A DNA stretch of 64,000 nucleotides from Sphingomonas sp. (GTDB lineage: Bacteria; Pseudomonadota; Alphaproteobacteria; Sphingomonadales; Sphingomonadaceae): contig JAFKLY010000004.1 of NCBI GenBank assembly GCA_017304655.1, forward strand, positions 1 through 64,000, in the 5' to 3' direction. Shown here one piece after another: positions 38,127-47,787 of this stretch (position 1 is the stretch's first letter; each line of letters starts with the position of its first letter). The position numbers and the translations under genes were made by a program. The notes beneath the pieces are model-generated. The model had not been told where the DNA came from, did no database searches, and saw only the letters and a list, made by a program, of their open reading frames with translations.

Positions 38127-38732
38127 TCAGGCGGCCGGGCCGCCGCCTTTTGCCAGATCGCTCAACAGGGTGTTGATCGCCCAGCGGGATGCGCGCGCCA
38201 TATCCTTGCCGCTAAGCTGCCACTGGTCGCGATATTCGCGCCAGGCAAAGCCGCTGGCGAGCAGTTGCATCGCGGCAATCGCCATGTCTCGCCGATGCGG
38301 GTCGAGGTGCTCTGTCTCCTTCGCAAAGGCCGAGCGATAGGCCGCGACGCGCTGCGGCGTCATCGCATTGCGGATTGCCCGACCTTCCGCGCTCGCCATG
38401 GTGACAGTCATGGCGTCGGCATTGCGGTCGAATCCGACGAACAGCTCTTCGAGCCCATTGACGAGACCGGCGGCGCTTTCCGGCATGCGCACGTTCGGGC
38501 TGGCCGCCGCGCTGAGGCGACGCCAGCCGGCCTGAAGTAGCGCCGTCCGATCCGGGAAATAGCGATAGACCGTCCGCCGCCCGACGCCGGCACGATCGGC
38601 AATCTGGTCATGATTGATGCCGCTGGGATCGCCATCGGCCAGGGTCTCCAGCAGCGCATCCTCGATGCGGGCGCGAATGGCTTCGCGATTGGCGGCGCGC
38701 TTGCCTGCCGGGGCTGGTTCAGGATTGCTCAT
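38127..38732 (-). CDS. TetR-family transcriptional regulator
   Basis: 201 aa. The N-terminal helix-turn-helix reads INHDQIADRAGVGRRTVYRYFPDRTALLQAGW (about 40-70), a standard TetR fold. The ligand domain (about 80-195) has no family marker I can place. It is divergent from a VOC-family gene with only 105 bp between, and two palindromes of the type TGACAC-N5-GTGTCA in that space are the likely operators (38750-38792), so it probably represses itself and the VOC gene. The -10 TATAGA (38741-38746) is so near the ATG that the mRNA may be nearly leaderless. Confidence 0.9.
   Translation of the reverse strand: MSNPEPAPAGKRAANREAIRARIEDALLETLADGDPSGINHDQIADRAGVGRRTVYRYFPDRTALLQAGWRRLSAAASPNVRMPESAAGLVNGLEELFVGFDRNADAMTVTMASAEGRAIRNAMTPQRVAAYRSAFAKETEHLDPHRRDMAIAAMQLLASGFAWREYRDQWQLSGKDMARASRWAINTLLSDLAKGGGPAA
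38131..38152 (+). terminator. Terminator-like hairpin for the TPR gene
   Basis: GGCGGC and GCCGCC (38131-38145) form a tight stem with a CGG loop, followed by GCCTTTTG. It overlaps the 3' end of the convergent tetR and lies about 18 bp after the TPR gene stop. Confidence 0.65.
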
Positions 38733-38749
38733 GATCCCTCTCTATAAAG

Positions 38750-38792
38750 TGACACTTTTCGTGTCAATTTATTATTGACACAAATTGTGCCA
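38750..38792. promoter_or_regulatory. Twin TetR operators in divergent promoter
   Basis: Two palindromes, TGACAC-TTTTC-GTGTCA (38750-38766, perfect) and TGACAC-AAATT-GTGCCA (38776-38792, one mismatch), start 26 bp apart. A plus-strand -35 TTGACA (38775-38780) with CATAAT (38796-38801) and a minus-strand -35 TTGACA (38762-38767) with TATAGA (38741-38746) overlap them; both have a 15-bp spacer. Confidence 0.8.
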
Positions 38793-38837
38793 GTTCATAA
38801 TGGAGGGCATCGAACATGGTTCAGAAAGAGTCGTCCG

Positions 38838-39305
38838 ATGATTTTCCATATTTCTCTTAGTGCCGACGATCCGGGGGCGACCGCTGATTTCTTTGCCCGG
38901 CTCTGGCAGGGACGGGCCTATCCGTTCCCGCCTTTCGGCCAGGGCTCGTGGGTTGCGATGGCCGGGGACGAGCGCAACAGCGCGATCGAAATCTATCCGC
39001 GCGGCACGGAAATGCACTTTGGCGGCGCCGATTCGAGCGATGTGCGGGAGGGGCTGGGAGCGCCGGTGCGCGAACAGGCCTGTCACGCCGCCATTGCTTC
39101 TCCCCTGGCGGTCGAGGCAGTGCTCGCGCTTGCGGCAGAGGCGGGCTATCCTGCGCGGGTATGTGATCGCGGGCCGTTTCATCTCATCGAGGTCTGGATC
39201 GACGGATGCTTCATGATTGAAGTGCTGACCCCGGAGATGCAGGCCGAATATCTCGGCTCCATGACGCTGGAAGGCTGGGAAGGCTTCCTCGCGGCCGCCG
39301 CCTAA
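38838..39305 (+). CDS. VOC-superfamily (glyoxalase-like) protein
   Basis: 155 aa, a single glyoxalase/dioxygenase-type fold: starts [23 protein letters not shown], with a bounded domain structure ending [14 protein letters not shown]. Metal-binding residues of the superfamily (His at the start, Glu near the end: IEVLTP) appear present. VOC members include glyoxalases, extradiol dioxygenases and resistance proteins; no subfamily can be named. It is divergent from a TetR gene and likely induced when that repressor releases the twin operators. Stops overlap with rsmA at 39302-39305. Confidence 0.75.
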   Translation: MIFHISLSADDPGATADFFARLWQGRAYPFPPFGQGSWVAMAGDERNSAIEIYPRGTEMHFGGADSSDVREGLGAPVREQACHAAIASPLAVEAVLALAAEAGYPARVCDRGPFHLIEVWIDGCFMIEVLTPEMQAEYLGSMTLEGWEGFLAAAA

Positions 39306-40126
39306 GCGCTGCCGAGCAGGCGGGCGATCGTCACATAGTCTGCAACGCTCAACGTCTCGGCCCGGCGGCTCTCGTCGATCCCGGCCTGCGTCAGAGCGTC
39401 GAGAGCACCCGCGACGCTCTTGAGGCTCTGTCGCAGCATCTTGCGGCGCTGGCCGAAGGCAGCGGCGGTGATGCGGGCCAGCGTGCGGACATCGACACCA
39501 TCGGGCGCGGACGCAGGCACGATATGGACAATGGCAGACATGACCTTGGGCGGCGGGGTGAAGGCGGAGCGGTGTACGCGCATCGCGATTTTGGCCTCAC
39601 AGCGCCATTGGGCAAGCACAGCGAGGCGCCCATAGGCATCGCTATCCGGCTTGGCCACGATCCGCTCGGCGACTTCTGCCTGGAACATGAGGGTCGCTGA
39701 TTTCCACCAGGGTGGCCAGGCGTCGCTTTCCAGCCAGTCGACCAGCAAGGCCGTGCCGACATTGTAGGGCAGATTGGCGACGATGTGAGCCGGGCCTCCG
39801 CATGCCTCGACGGGATCGACCTTCAGGGCGTCACCCTCGATCACGCGCAACTGGCCGGGGAAGGCATCGGCCAGCTCGGCGAGCGCCGGGAGGCAGCGCG
39901 CATCGCGCTCCACCGCCGTGACATTGGCGCCGGCCCTTAGCAGGGCGCGAGTGAGGCCGCCGGGACCGGGGCCGACTTCGAAAACGCGTTCGCCTGCAAG
40001 CGGGCCGGGCACTGCGGCGATGCGATCGAGCAATTGCTCGTCCAGCAGGAAGTTCTGGCCCAGCGCCTTGCTGGCGCGCAGGCCGTGCGCGGCAATGACG
40101 TCGCGCAGGGGCGGCAGGTTCGACAT
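39302..40126 (-). CDS. rsmA: 16S rRNA (adenine1518/1519-N6)-dimethyltransferase
   Basis: 274 aa. RsmA (KsgA) dimethylates A1518 and A1519 of 16S rRNA late in 30S assembly. Seen: [17 protein letters not shown], motif [17 protein letters not shown], motif [17 protein letters not shown], and [18 protein letters not shown]. The ATG at 40126 gives [16 protein letters not shown] and lies 5 bp after the pdxA stop; an upstream ATG at 40162 would overlap pdxA. It is the last gene of the lptD-surA-pdxA-rsmA run, also found together in many proteobacteria. Confidence 0.95.
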   Translation of the reverse strand: MSNLPPLRDVIAAHGLRASKALGQNFLLDEQLLDRIAAVPGPLAGERVFEVGPGPGGLTRALLRAGANVTAVERDARCLPALAELADAFPGQLRVIEGDALKVDPVEACGGPAHIVANLPYNVGTALLVDWLESDAWPPWWKSATLMFQAEVAERIVAKPDSDAYGRLAVLAQWRCEAKIAMRVHRSAFTPPPKVMSAIVHIVPASAPDGVDVRTLARITAAAFGQRRKMLRQSLKSVAGALDALTQAGIDESRRAETLSVADYVTIARLLGSA

Positions 40127-40131
40127 GGCTC

Positions 40132-41139
40132 TTATCCGGCGTCGGCCCAGGCGCGGCGGCACAACTCCGCTTCGCGCGCCATGCGGATGGCGGCGATCAT
40201 CGCGCCGGGGTGGGCATGGTTGCGACCGGCGATTGCGAAGGCCGTGCCATGATCGGGCGACGTCCGCACGATCGGCAGGCCCAGCGTGATGTTGACGCCA
40301 TCGTCGAAATGGAGTGCCTTGATCGGGATCAGCGCCTGATCATGATAGCAGCAGAGCGCTGCGTCATAGGTTTCGCGCGCGCGCGGCGTGAACAGCGCAT
40401 CGCCGGCGTGCGGCCCGGAAATCTCCACGCCTTCCTCGCGAAGCTGATCCAGCACCGGTTCGATGATCGTCTTTTCCTCGGCGCCGAGCAGCCCGTCTTC
40501 GCCGGCGTGAGGATTGAGCCCGGCCATGGCGAGACGCGGATTCTCGATGCCGAACAGGCGGCGCAGGCCGCGCAGCGTAGCGAGCGCCCGGCTGCGGATG
40601 AGCTGGGGCGTCAGAGCCTGCGGCACATCCTTGAGCGGCATGTGAATGGTGAGCGGGACGACCCGCAGGCCGGGGCCGGCAAGCATCATCGCGATATTGT
40701 CGCGTCCCACGCCACAGCGCTCCGCGACGAATTCGGTCTGGCCGGGATGGGTGAAGCCGACAAGCGCAAGCTGGGCCTTGGAGATGGGGGCTGTCACCAG
40801 CGCCGAGGCACTTTCCGCCCGTACGAGACCCGTCGCGGCCTCCAGGGCCTGGAAGGCGCAGCGGGCGCCATCGAGCGACGGACTGCCCGGCACGATCTCG
40901 CCGGCCTCCGCGACTTGCAGGCAGGGCAGGGCATGGGGGAACACGCCGCACGCCTCGACGGGATCGTCGATCCGCTGGATCGGACCTTGCCAGACGGCCG
41001 AGATGGCGGCCGCGTCACCTACCACGAAGAAGCTCGGAAGCCGCTCCGCCTCGCGCAAGTCCCAGGCCTTGGCAATGATCTCCGGCCCGATGCCAGCCGG
41101 ATCGCCCAGCGAAACGGCAATCGGCTGCATTGCCGTCAC
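40132..41139 (-). CDS. pdxA: 4-Hydroxythreonine-4-phosphate dehydrogenase
   Basis: 335 aa. PdxA oxidises 4-phosphohydroxy-L-threonine in pyridoxal 5'-phosphate synthesis. Family blocks: [45 protein letters not shown] with the metal-binding His, [36 protein letters not shown] and [19 protein letters not shown]. It follows surA by 25 bp and precedes rsmA by 5 bp. Confidence 0.96.
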   Translation of the reverse strand: MTAMQPIAVSLGDPAGIGPEIIAKAWDLREAERLPSFFVVGDAAAISAVWQGPIQRIDDPVEACGVFPHALPCLQVAEAGEIVPGSPSLDGARCAFQALEAATGLVRAESASALVTAPISKAQLALVGFTHPGQTEFVAERCGVGRDNIAMMLAGPGLRVVPLTIHMPLKDVPQALTPQLIRSRALATLRGLRRLFGIENPRLAMAGLNPHAGEDGLLGAEEKTIIEPVLDQLREEGVEISGPHAGDALFTPRARETYDAALCCYHDQALIPIKALHFDDGVNITLGLPIVRTSPDHGTAFAIAGRNHAHPGAMIAAIRMAREAELCRRAWADAG

Positions 41140-41164
41140 TACGCGCAGATCGGGGAATACGCGA

Positions 41165-42538
41165 TCAGTTATAATCGATCACCGCGTCGCGTCGCAGGTC
41201 GCGCAAATATGTGCGTGCCCGCTTGTTGACGCGCTCCTCTTCCATCTGGGACATGATCTGGTCGAATGATGGGGCCGCCGCATCCTTTGGATCATCGCGG
41301 CCGCACAGGATCAGTGCCCGCACGCCCTCGGCCGCGGAACCGAATGGCGGCGTCGCTTCGCCCACCTGCATTGCAAGCAGGATGGACTGGAGCTGCGGTG
41401 GCAGGTTGCGGGCCTGAATGTCGTTCTCGACGACCGTCGCGCCGAGACGCGCGGCCAGATCGGAGACGGCGCCGCAGCCGTTCAGCGACTTGAGCGCTTC
41501 GCCAAAGGCATTGGCGCGCTTCTGGGCGTCGGCCGGCGTGGTTCCTGCCGGGAAGTCGATGGCGAGCTGCTTGAGGCTCAGCACGGCGTCGCGGGGATCG
41601 GCCGTGAGGACCTGACGCTTGTCGGATAGGAACAGGATGGAGAAGCCACCCGGCACGGCGATCGGGCCGACGATCTGCCCAACCTGCAACTGTTGGGCAG
41701 CGGACCCCAGCTCCTCAGGCAATTGCGCCAGACGTACCCAGCCAAGATCGCCGCCCACGGCTGCGGTCGAGGCTTCCGAATATTGGCGGGCATAAGCCTG
41801 GAACGATCCGCCCTGGCGGATCTGGCTCATGATCTGTTCGCCATTCTTGTGGACCTGCTCCATCGTCTCCGGCGTGGCCGAGAGATAGATTTCGCCGATC
41901 TTATATTCTTCCGTGCCCTTGGCCGCCTTCAGGCGATCCACCACGGCGCGAACTTCCTCTTCGGAAACGTTGACGAAGGGCTGGACCTCGCGGCGCAGCA
42001 GCCGGTTCCAGGCCACTTCGCCTTCGATCTGGCGCTTGATGCTCTTGTCCGACGAGCCCTGTGCGGCGAGATACTTGGCGAAATTCTCGGGCGTGTAGCG
42101 GAAATTAGCCGCCACGCGGGCGAAGTTCTCGTCCAGCTCCGGCTTCGAGATCTTGATATCCTTGGAAGCTGCCGCCTGAATCTGCAGCGTCTCGTCGATG
42201 AGATTGCGCAGAACCTGCAGCTTGAGCCGGTCGCGTTCCTCGTCGCTCACCTTGCCGCCATTGGCGAGCACGACCAGCGCCAGGCGCTGATCGACGTCCG
42301 TTTCGGTGATCACCTCGCCGTTCACCAGCGCGGTCGCCTTGCGGACATTGGGATCGCGCTTGCCGAAGAGTGTGAAGGAATCCGGGATGTTGAGCGCGGA
42401 CGAAGACGCGTTGGGATCTTCATTGCCCCCCGTCTGCGCCGGCGCGGCCTGGATCATCAGGCAGGCGGCAGCACTCGCAAGCATCAGGGACGGAACCCGC
42501 GCTGACATCCTCTTCACGTCGATCAAATTGCTCTCCAT
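41165..42538 (-). CDS. surA: Periplasmic peptidyl-prolyl isomerase SurA
   Basis: 457 aa. The region MSARVPSLMLASAAACLMIQAAPAQ (after a short N-terminal extension) is a signal peptide. A SurA N-terminal chaperone domain (VNGEVITETDVDQRLALVV, QVLRNLIDETLQIQAA) is followed by a parvulin PPIase domain (KIGEIYLSATPE ... FQAYARQYSEASTAAVGGDLGWV). SurA chaperones outer-membrane proteins, in particular LptD, whose gene lies 123 bp upstream. A start at 42508 is possible but lacks Shine-Dalgarno spacing. Confidence 0.93.
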   Translation of the reverse strand: MESNLIDVKRMSARVPSLMLASAAACLMIQAAPAQTGGNEDPNASSSALNIPDSFTLFGKRDPNVRKATALVNGEVITETDVDQRLALVVLANGGKVSDEERDRLKLQVLRNLIDETLQIQAAASKDIKISKPELDENFARVAANFRYTPENFAKYLAAQGSSDKSIKRQIEGEVAWNRLLRREVQPFVNVSEEEVRAVVDRLKAAKGTEEYKIGEIYLSATPETMEQVHKNGEQIMSQIRQGGSFQAYARQYSEASTAAVGGDLGWVRLAQLPEELGSAAQQLQVGQIVGPIAVPGGFSILFLSDKRQVLTADPRDAVLSLKQLAIDFPAGTTPADAQKRANAFGEALKSLNGCGAVSDLAARLGATVVENDIQARNLPPQLQSILLAMQVGEATPPFGSAAEGVRALILCGRDDPKDAAAPSFDQIMSQMEEERVNKRARTYLRDLRRDAVIDYN

Positions 42539-42661
42539 TCAGAAGCCGCCCCAGGGCCGGGAAACCCGGCGGGGCTGCCTCGCTGCTTGCCCTGCCGCAG
42601 CTGAACCACGGCTGAGCGATCTGCGCCCGGCCGGGCGGCAGAGCATCGCGAAGGCTCGTCT

Positions 42662-44986
42662 TTACAGACCCAGATTCTTAAATACCAGCCGCAGCTGAAA
42701 GGAATTGCCCGAGCGGGCGTCGCCGACCGTCTGATAATCACGGCGCCAGGTGAAGCCAACCTCGAGGCAGTCGTCCTCATAAGCCACGCCGACACGGTGG
42801 CGGACCGGCTCGAAGCCGGAGAGCACGCTGTTGGGATCGTCACTGAAGCCGGTAAGGTCGATGTTGGTAGAGCCGAACACGGACCAGTAACGGGCGAAGG
42901 ACGCGCGCGCGCCGACACGGATTTCCTCGACGTCGCGCAGATCCTCGACACCGGCGGTCACATTGCGATTGAGGCGGAGATAGCCGACCTCGACATAGGT
43001 CTTGCGCGAACCGATCGTCGCCTCGATCTCGTTGCGGCGCACGGCCAGATTTTCCTTGTCGAGACGGAAGCGGTGCGTGATCTGAACGAAGTCCTTGTAG
43101 CGCAATTGCGACCGACCGACGATGTCCGACAAGCGATCCGAAAGGCCGGTGCCGTTTGGCAGCACGGTCTGACGCTGGCTCAGGCGATAGCTCTGGCCGA
43201 TCGTCGCATCGAAGGTGAAGTTGGGCCGGTCGAGCCGGTAATCGAGGCCATAAGTGATGCGGCTCGAATCCTCGAAACGGTCATAGCCGGGGAAACGGTT
43301 GAGCGCGAAGAGGTTGGAATCCTCCAGGTCGATGGCGCGGGCGTCTTCATTCGGCACGTTGAGATTGGACAGGCGCGGGGCGACGACGAGCTGAACGCGC
43401 GGAACGATCCGCTGGGTGCCGCCCAGCGCCTTGCCGATGAACGGCCAGCGCATGTCGAGCGCCAGCGCCGCGATCCCGCGCGTCTGCCAGCCCGGCTCGC
43501 CGCGATAGATGACCGTGGGGCTGAGACTGTTCTCCGCGCTGTGATAGACATCGCCGCGCGCATAGCCGGTCAGCGTCAGTTCCTGGCCAAGTCCGGTCAG
43601 GCGCGTGGTGCTCCAGGTGACGCCAGCGAACGCGCGCTGCGTGTCCTGCCCTTCGGTGCGCAGAATGGCGAGGCTATTCGCCTGGATCTGGACCGTCCCG
43701 CCCAGCAGCGGATCGGCCAGGCGCAGGCGATAATCGATCGCCGGAATGGCAACGGGGACCTGTCCTGAGGCGGCGTTGGAGCGCAGCGACTGGAAGTCCC
43801 AACCGGCAATCGAGAGGTAGCTGCGCACGCCGATGCGCTCGAGGTTCAGGGTCGAGCGCAGCCGGTCCTCGCGGCTCAGATCGTAGCGATTGAGGAAAGT
43901 GTTGTCGCTGACATAGCGCAGTGATCCGGTGAGCGACCACAGCGGATCGAACTGGAATTTTCCGCTCGCCTGGAAATAGCCGCGCAAGCGCTGGTCGCTG
44001 GTCGCGGTGGACGCTCCGCCATTGACCGAGGTCACGCCGCTGACCGTGGCGTAACCGCCGATCTGATAGGCGCCGTTCGAGAGCAGCGCCCGGTAGTTCG
44101 CGCCGAGCATCGGCAACACCGCGCTGTAGAAGTGCGGGGTGACGGTGAGATCGCGATTGGCGTCGAGCCGCCAGTAATAGGGGATCTTCGCTTCGAAGCC
44201 GTTGCGACGGTCATAGCCGATGTCCGGGACCAGCAATCCGTCGCCGCCTTCGTCGCCGATGCTGTGGCGCAGGCCGGGCAGCGGGATCAGCGGCATGCCG
44301 AGCAGCTTCACCCGGGCATTGGTATAACGGACCCGCTCACGCGCATTGTCCAGCACCACCTTGTCGGCCTGGATCTGCCAGGTCGGTTCCTTCGGGCAGC
44401 CGGCGTCGGTCTCCACGCGGCAAGGCGTGTAGGCGGCATGCTCCAGCACATAGATGTCGCCGGTCCGCTGGCCCTTGTCGGCCGCAAGACGATTGGCATT
44501 CTTGGTGACGATGAGCAGATTGTCGATGACGCCGTCGCGCAGACTTTCGGTGACGTCCATCTCGTCGGCATAGGCCTTGTCGCCCTGTGCGCTGAACAGG
44601 GCGACGTCGCCGCGCGCGATCACCGTGCCGGCCTTGCGGTCCCACACCACTTGATCGGCGACGAGTCGCGAGCCGTCGCGGGCGACATGGACATTGCCCG
44701 AGGCTGTGACCACGTCGTTCTCATAGTCATAGTCGATGCGGTTCGCTTCGAAGCCGATTTCCTCGGCGGAGATGGGCTGGCCGGGCGGCGCGACGTCGGC
44801 CTTGCGCGAGGGCGGTTCGCGAAAATCCGGGCCATTTTCAGCCGAATTCTGAGCTTTTGCCGGCCCGGCCATGCAGGCGAGCAGAAGAAGCGCAGCCACC
44901 AGCGCCGGCGCGGCGAAGCCGAGTCGGTTGCTTTCCTGCCTGTCTTCTTCGCGGCGCATCTCGCTCGCCAAGCTTGTCGTCTCCAT
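42662..44986 (-). CDS. lptD: LPS-assembly outer membrane protein LptD
   Basis: 774 aa. N-terminal signal (LGFAAPALVAALLLLACMAGPAKAQ, about 22-46), an OstA/LptA-like domain (about 70-190; DYDYENDVVTASGNVHVARDG), then a large LptD beta-barrel (about 270-774) ending in Leu-Gly-Leu. LptD with LptE inserts LPS into the outer leaflet. Cys residues in TPCRVETDAGCPKEP and DDCLEVGF could form the disulfides known in LptD. In sphingomonads lipid A is partly replaced by glycosphingolipid, so the cargo could include those (inference). Divergent from pepA with 194 bp between. Confidence 0.94.
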   Translation of the reverse strand: METTSLASEMRREEDRQESNRLGFAAPALVAALLLLACMAGPAKAQNSAENGPDFREPPSRKADVAPPGQPISAEEIGFEANRIDYDYENDVVTASGNVHVARDGSRLVADQVVWDRKAGTVIARGDVALFSAQGDKAYADEMDVTESLRDGVIDNLLIVTKNANRLAADKGQRTGDIYVLEHAAYTPCRVETDAGCPKEPTWQIQADKVVLDNARERVRYTNARVKLLGMPLIPLPGLRHSIGDEGGDGLLVPDIGYDRRNGFEAKIPYYWRLDANRDLTVTPHFYSAVLPMLGANYRALLSNGAYQIGGYATVSGVTSVNGGASTATSDQRLRGYFQASGKFQFDPLWSLTGSLRYVSDNTFLNRYDLSREDRLRSTLNLERIGVRSYLSIAGWDFQSLRSNAASGQVPVAIPAIDYRLRLADPLLGGTVQIQANSLAILRTEGQDTQRAFAGVTWSTTRLTGLGQELTLTGYARGDVYHSAENSLSPTVIYRGEPGWQTRGIAALALDMRWPFIGKALGGTQRIVPRVQLVVAPRLSNLNVPNEDARAIDLEDSNLFALNRFPGYDRFEDSSRITYGLDYRLDRPNFTFDATIGQSYRLSQRQTVLPNGTGLSDRLSDIVGRSQLRYKDFVQITHRFRLDKENLAVRRNEIEATIGSRKTYVEVGYLRLNRNVTAGVEDLRDVEEIRVGARASFARYWSVFGSTNIDLTGFSDDPNSVLSGFEPVRHRVGVAYEDDCLEVGFTWRRDYQTVGDARSGNSFQLRLVFKNLGL

Positions 44987-45180
44987 CCAGCGGCTTGAGC
45001 CCGAGCCATCGCCATTCGACGCCGCCTATTGCACCCCGGCGCCGCGACCGCAATTGTCTCAGCAAGCATGAAATCGCGGTTAAGTTTCCGTTTGCCGTGG
45101 CAAGGATCGGGTCGAGGCGCTATTTCCTTGTTATCCAGGTGCCAGTCCGGCGCAACTTTTCCCTTCCAGGAGCTTGTTTC

Positions 45181-46635
45181 ATGCAGATCGCCCTCAGCGC
45201 TTCCCGTCCTTCGGACGCGAGCACGCTTATCTTCCCGATTGCCAAGGGCAGCGCCATCGCTCCGGCAATCGAGGCGCACGCGCTCGCGGCCGAGGCGGCC
45301 GGTGCATCGCGCTTTGGCGGGGAGGCCGGCGCGCTCGTTGAACTGTTCGTGAGCGAAGCCGGCAAGACACTGCGCGTGGTGCTCGTGGGCACGGGAGAGG
45401 GCAATGCCGCCGATTTCGAAAAGGCCGGCGCCGCGATCACGGCGCGCCTGCTCACTTCCGGCGTCACGCAGGCTTGCGTCGACGGGGCGGGCATTGCCGC
45501 ATCCTCGCTCGCGCATCTGGGCCTCGGTGCGCTGCTGCGCGCGTGGCGGATCGATACCTACCGCACCAAGCTGGCGGAAAAAGCCAAGCCCACGCTGGAG
45601 ACGCTGACGCTGGTCAGCGATGCGGCGGACCTTGCAACGCTCTGGGCTGAGCAGGAAGCGCTCGCGGCTGGCGTCGCTTTCACACGTGAGCTGGTCGCCG
45701 AGCCGGGCAATATCATCTATCCCGAGACCTTCGTGGAACGCTGCCGTCCTCTGGCCGATCTCGGCATCGAGGTGAGCGTGCTCGACGAGGCGGACATGGA
45801 AAAGCTCGGCATGGGCGCGCTGCTGGGCGTGGCGCAGGGCTCGATTCGCAAGCCCCGCCTGCTCGCGCTGCGCTGGGACGGGACCGGCGGCGCGCAGGCC
45901 ACGCCGCTCGTGCTCGTCGGCAAGGGCGTGACCTTCGATACCGGCGGCATTTCCCTCAAGCCCGGGCCGGGCATGGAGGATATGAAGTGGGACATGGGTG
46001 GCGCCGGCGCGGTCGTCGGCACGATGAAGGCGCTCGCGCTGCGCAAGGCCAATGCCCATGTCGTCGGCATTTGCGGCCTGGTTGAGAATATGCCGGATGG
46101 TGGCGCGCAGCGCCCCGGCGACATTGTCACGACCATGTCGGGCCAGACCGTCGAGGTGCTGAACACCGATGCCGAGGGGCGTCTGGTGCTCTGTGACGCC
46201 ATCACCTGGGCACAGAACACCTACAAGCCCGAGGTGCTCATCGACCTTGCGACGCTCACCGGCGCGATGATTATCTCGCTTGGCCACGAGCATGGCGGCC
46301 TCTTTTCCAATGACGAGGGGCTCGCCAACCAGCTTCTTACGGCGGGCCTGGAAAGCGGCGACAAGCTGTGGCGCTTCCCGCTCTCGGACGCTTATGACAA
46401 GCTGCTCGACAGCCCGATCGCCGACATCAAGAATATCGGCCCCCGTTATGCCGGCTCGATCACGGCAGCACAGTTCATCAAGCGCTTCGTGAACGAAGGC
46501 GTGAAGTGGGCGCATCTCGATATCGCCGGCATGGTCTGGGCGGACAAGCCGGGTGCGACCTGGGACAAGGGCGCGACGGGCTTTGGCGTGCGCCTGCTCG
46601 ATCAGCTCGTGCGCGATCATTATTCGGCGAGTTGA
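45181..46635 (+). CDS. pepA: Leucyl aminopeptidase (M17)
   Basis: 484 aa. A variable N-terminal domain (1-165) precedes the M17 catalytic domain with VGKGVTFDTGGISLKPG (metal Lys/Asp), WDMGGAGAVVGTMKALA, and NTDAEGRLVLCDAITWA (the M17 signature), then IDLATLTGAMIISLG. It removes N-terminal residues from peptides using two metals; PepA of E. coli also binds DNA. GAG-type Shine-Dalgarno CAGGAGC is at 45168-45174. holC follows after 34 bp, as in many proteobacteria. Confidence 0.95.
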   Translation: MQIALSASRPSDASTLIFPIAKGSAIAPAIEAHALAAEAAGASRFGGEAGALVELFVSEAGKTLRVVLVGTGEGNAADFEKAGAAITARLLTSGVTQACVDGAGIAASSLAHLGLGALLRAWRIDTYRTKLAEKAKPTLETLTLVSDAADLATLWAEQEALAAGVAFTRELVAEPGNIIYPETFVERCRPLADLGIEVSVLDEADMEKLGMGALLGVAQGSIRKPRLLALRWDGTGGAQATPLVLVGKGVTFDTGGISLKPGPGMEDMKWDMGGAGAVVGTMKALALRKANAHVVGICGLVENMPDGGAQRPGDIVTTMSGQTVEVLNTDAEGRLVLCDAITWAQNTYKPEVLIDLATLTGAMIISLGHEHGGLFSNDEGLANQLLTAGLESGDKLWRFPLSDAYDKLLDSPIADIKNIGPRYAGSITAAQFIKRFVNEGVKWAHLDIAGMVWADKPGATWDKGATGFGVRLLDQLVRDHYSAS

Positions 46636-46669
46636 GACGGAAACTGAACAAGGAGCTGAAATTAGCTGA

Positions 46670-47107
46670 ATGCAGGTCGATTTCTATCAGCTCAGTCGTG
46701 ATCCTGCCGAAGGCGTGATCCCCGGCATCGCGCGCCGCATCCTGGAGGATGGCGGGCGATTGCTGGTGGTCTCGCAAGAGCGTGTCCAGCTCGATCGCAT
46801 CTCGCAGGCGCTCTGGAGCGCCGGGCCGGAAACCTATCTGGCCCATGATCATGATGACGCCCTGCAGCCGGAGGTTCAGCCGATCCTGCTCTCGGCCAGT
46901 TGCCTCGCGACGAACGAGGCGCGTCACGTCGCGCTGGCGGATGGCCAATGGCGGGACGAAGCCCTGGCCTTCGATCGCGCCTTCTACTTCTTCGACGAGG
47001 CAACCATCGCCCAGGCTCGCACCGCCTGGCGCCAGTTGAGCAAGGCCGAAGGCGTCAATCCGCGGTTCTGGAAGCAGGACGGCGGCAAATGGCGGCAGGG
47101 GCCTTAG
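46670..47107 (+). CDS. holC: DNA polymerase III chi subunit
   Basis: 145 aa. The start MQVDFYQLSRDPAEGVIPGIARRILEDGGRLLVVS and the middle LWSAGPETYLAHDHD ... QPILLSA match HolC, which links the clamp loader to SSB. Alphaproteobacterial chi is usually about this length. ATG at 46670 follows a pepA stop by 34 bp, and the pair probably forms an operon. Confidence 0.9.
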   Translation: MQVDFYQLSRDPAEGVIPGIARRILEDGGRLLVVSQERVQLDRISQALWSAGPETYLAHDHDDALQPEVQPILLSASCLATNEARHVALADGQWRDEALAFDRAFYFFDEATIAQARTAWRQLSKAEGVNPRFWKQDGGKWRQGP

Positions 47108-47225
47108 GTCCTGCAGAGCGGGTGGCCGCCGCGATTGTGGTCCGCCTCGCGCCCCTTGATCCGGTCTCACTTCGCGGCTAGAGGGCGCGCGTCTTTCTTT
47201 TTAGCCAGAATTCGGAGCATTTCCC

Positions 47226-47648
<423 letters not shown>

Positions 47649-47697
47649 ATCACGCCGTGACACGCCCCGCGACATGCCGGGGTGACAGAATCAGGGG

Positions 47698-47730
47698 AGG
47701 CCGCCGGATTGATCTGGCGGCCTTTTCCTT
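47698..47730 (+). terminator. Rho-independent terminator of ndk
   Basis: GGCCGCC (47699-47705) pairs with GGCGGCC (47716-47722) across a 10-nt loop, followed by TTTTCCTT. It ends about 75 bp after the ndk stop. Confidence 0.85.
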
Positions 47731-47787
47731 GTTTGAGCGTTGCCGCATGAGCCTTGCCGCTCCGGCCGGGCTTGGTGGGAGTGTGGT

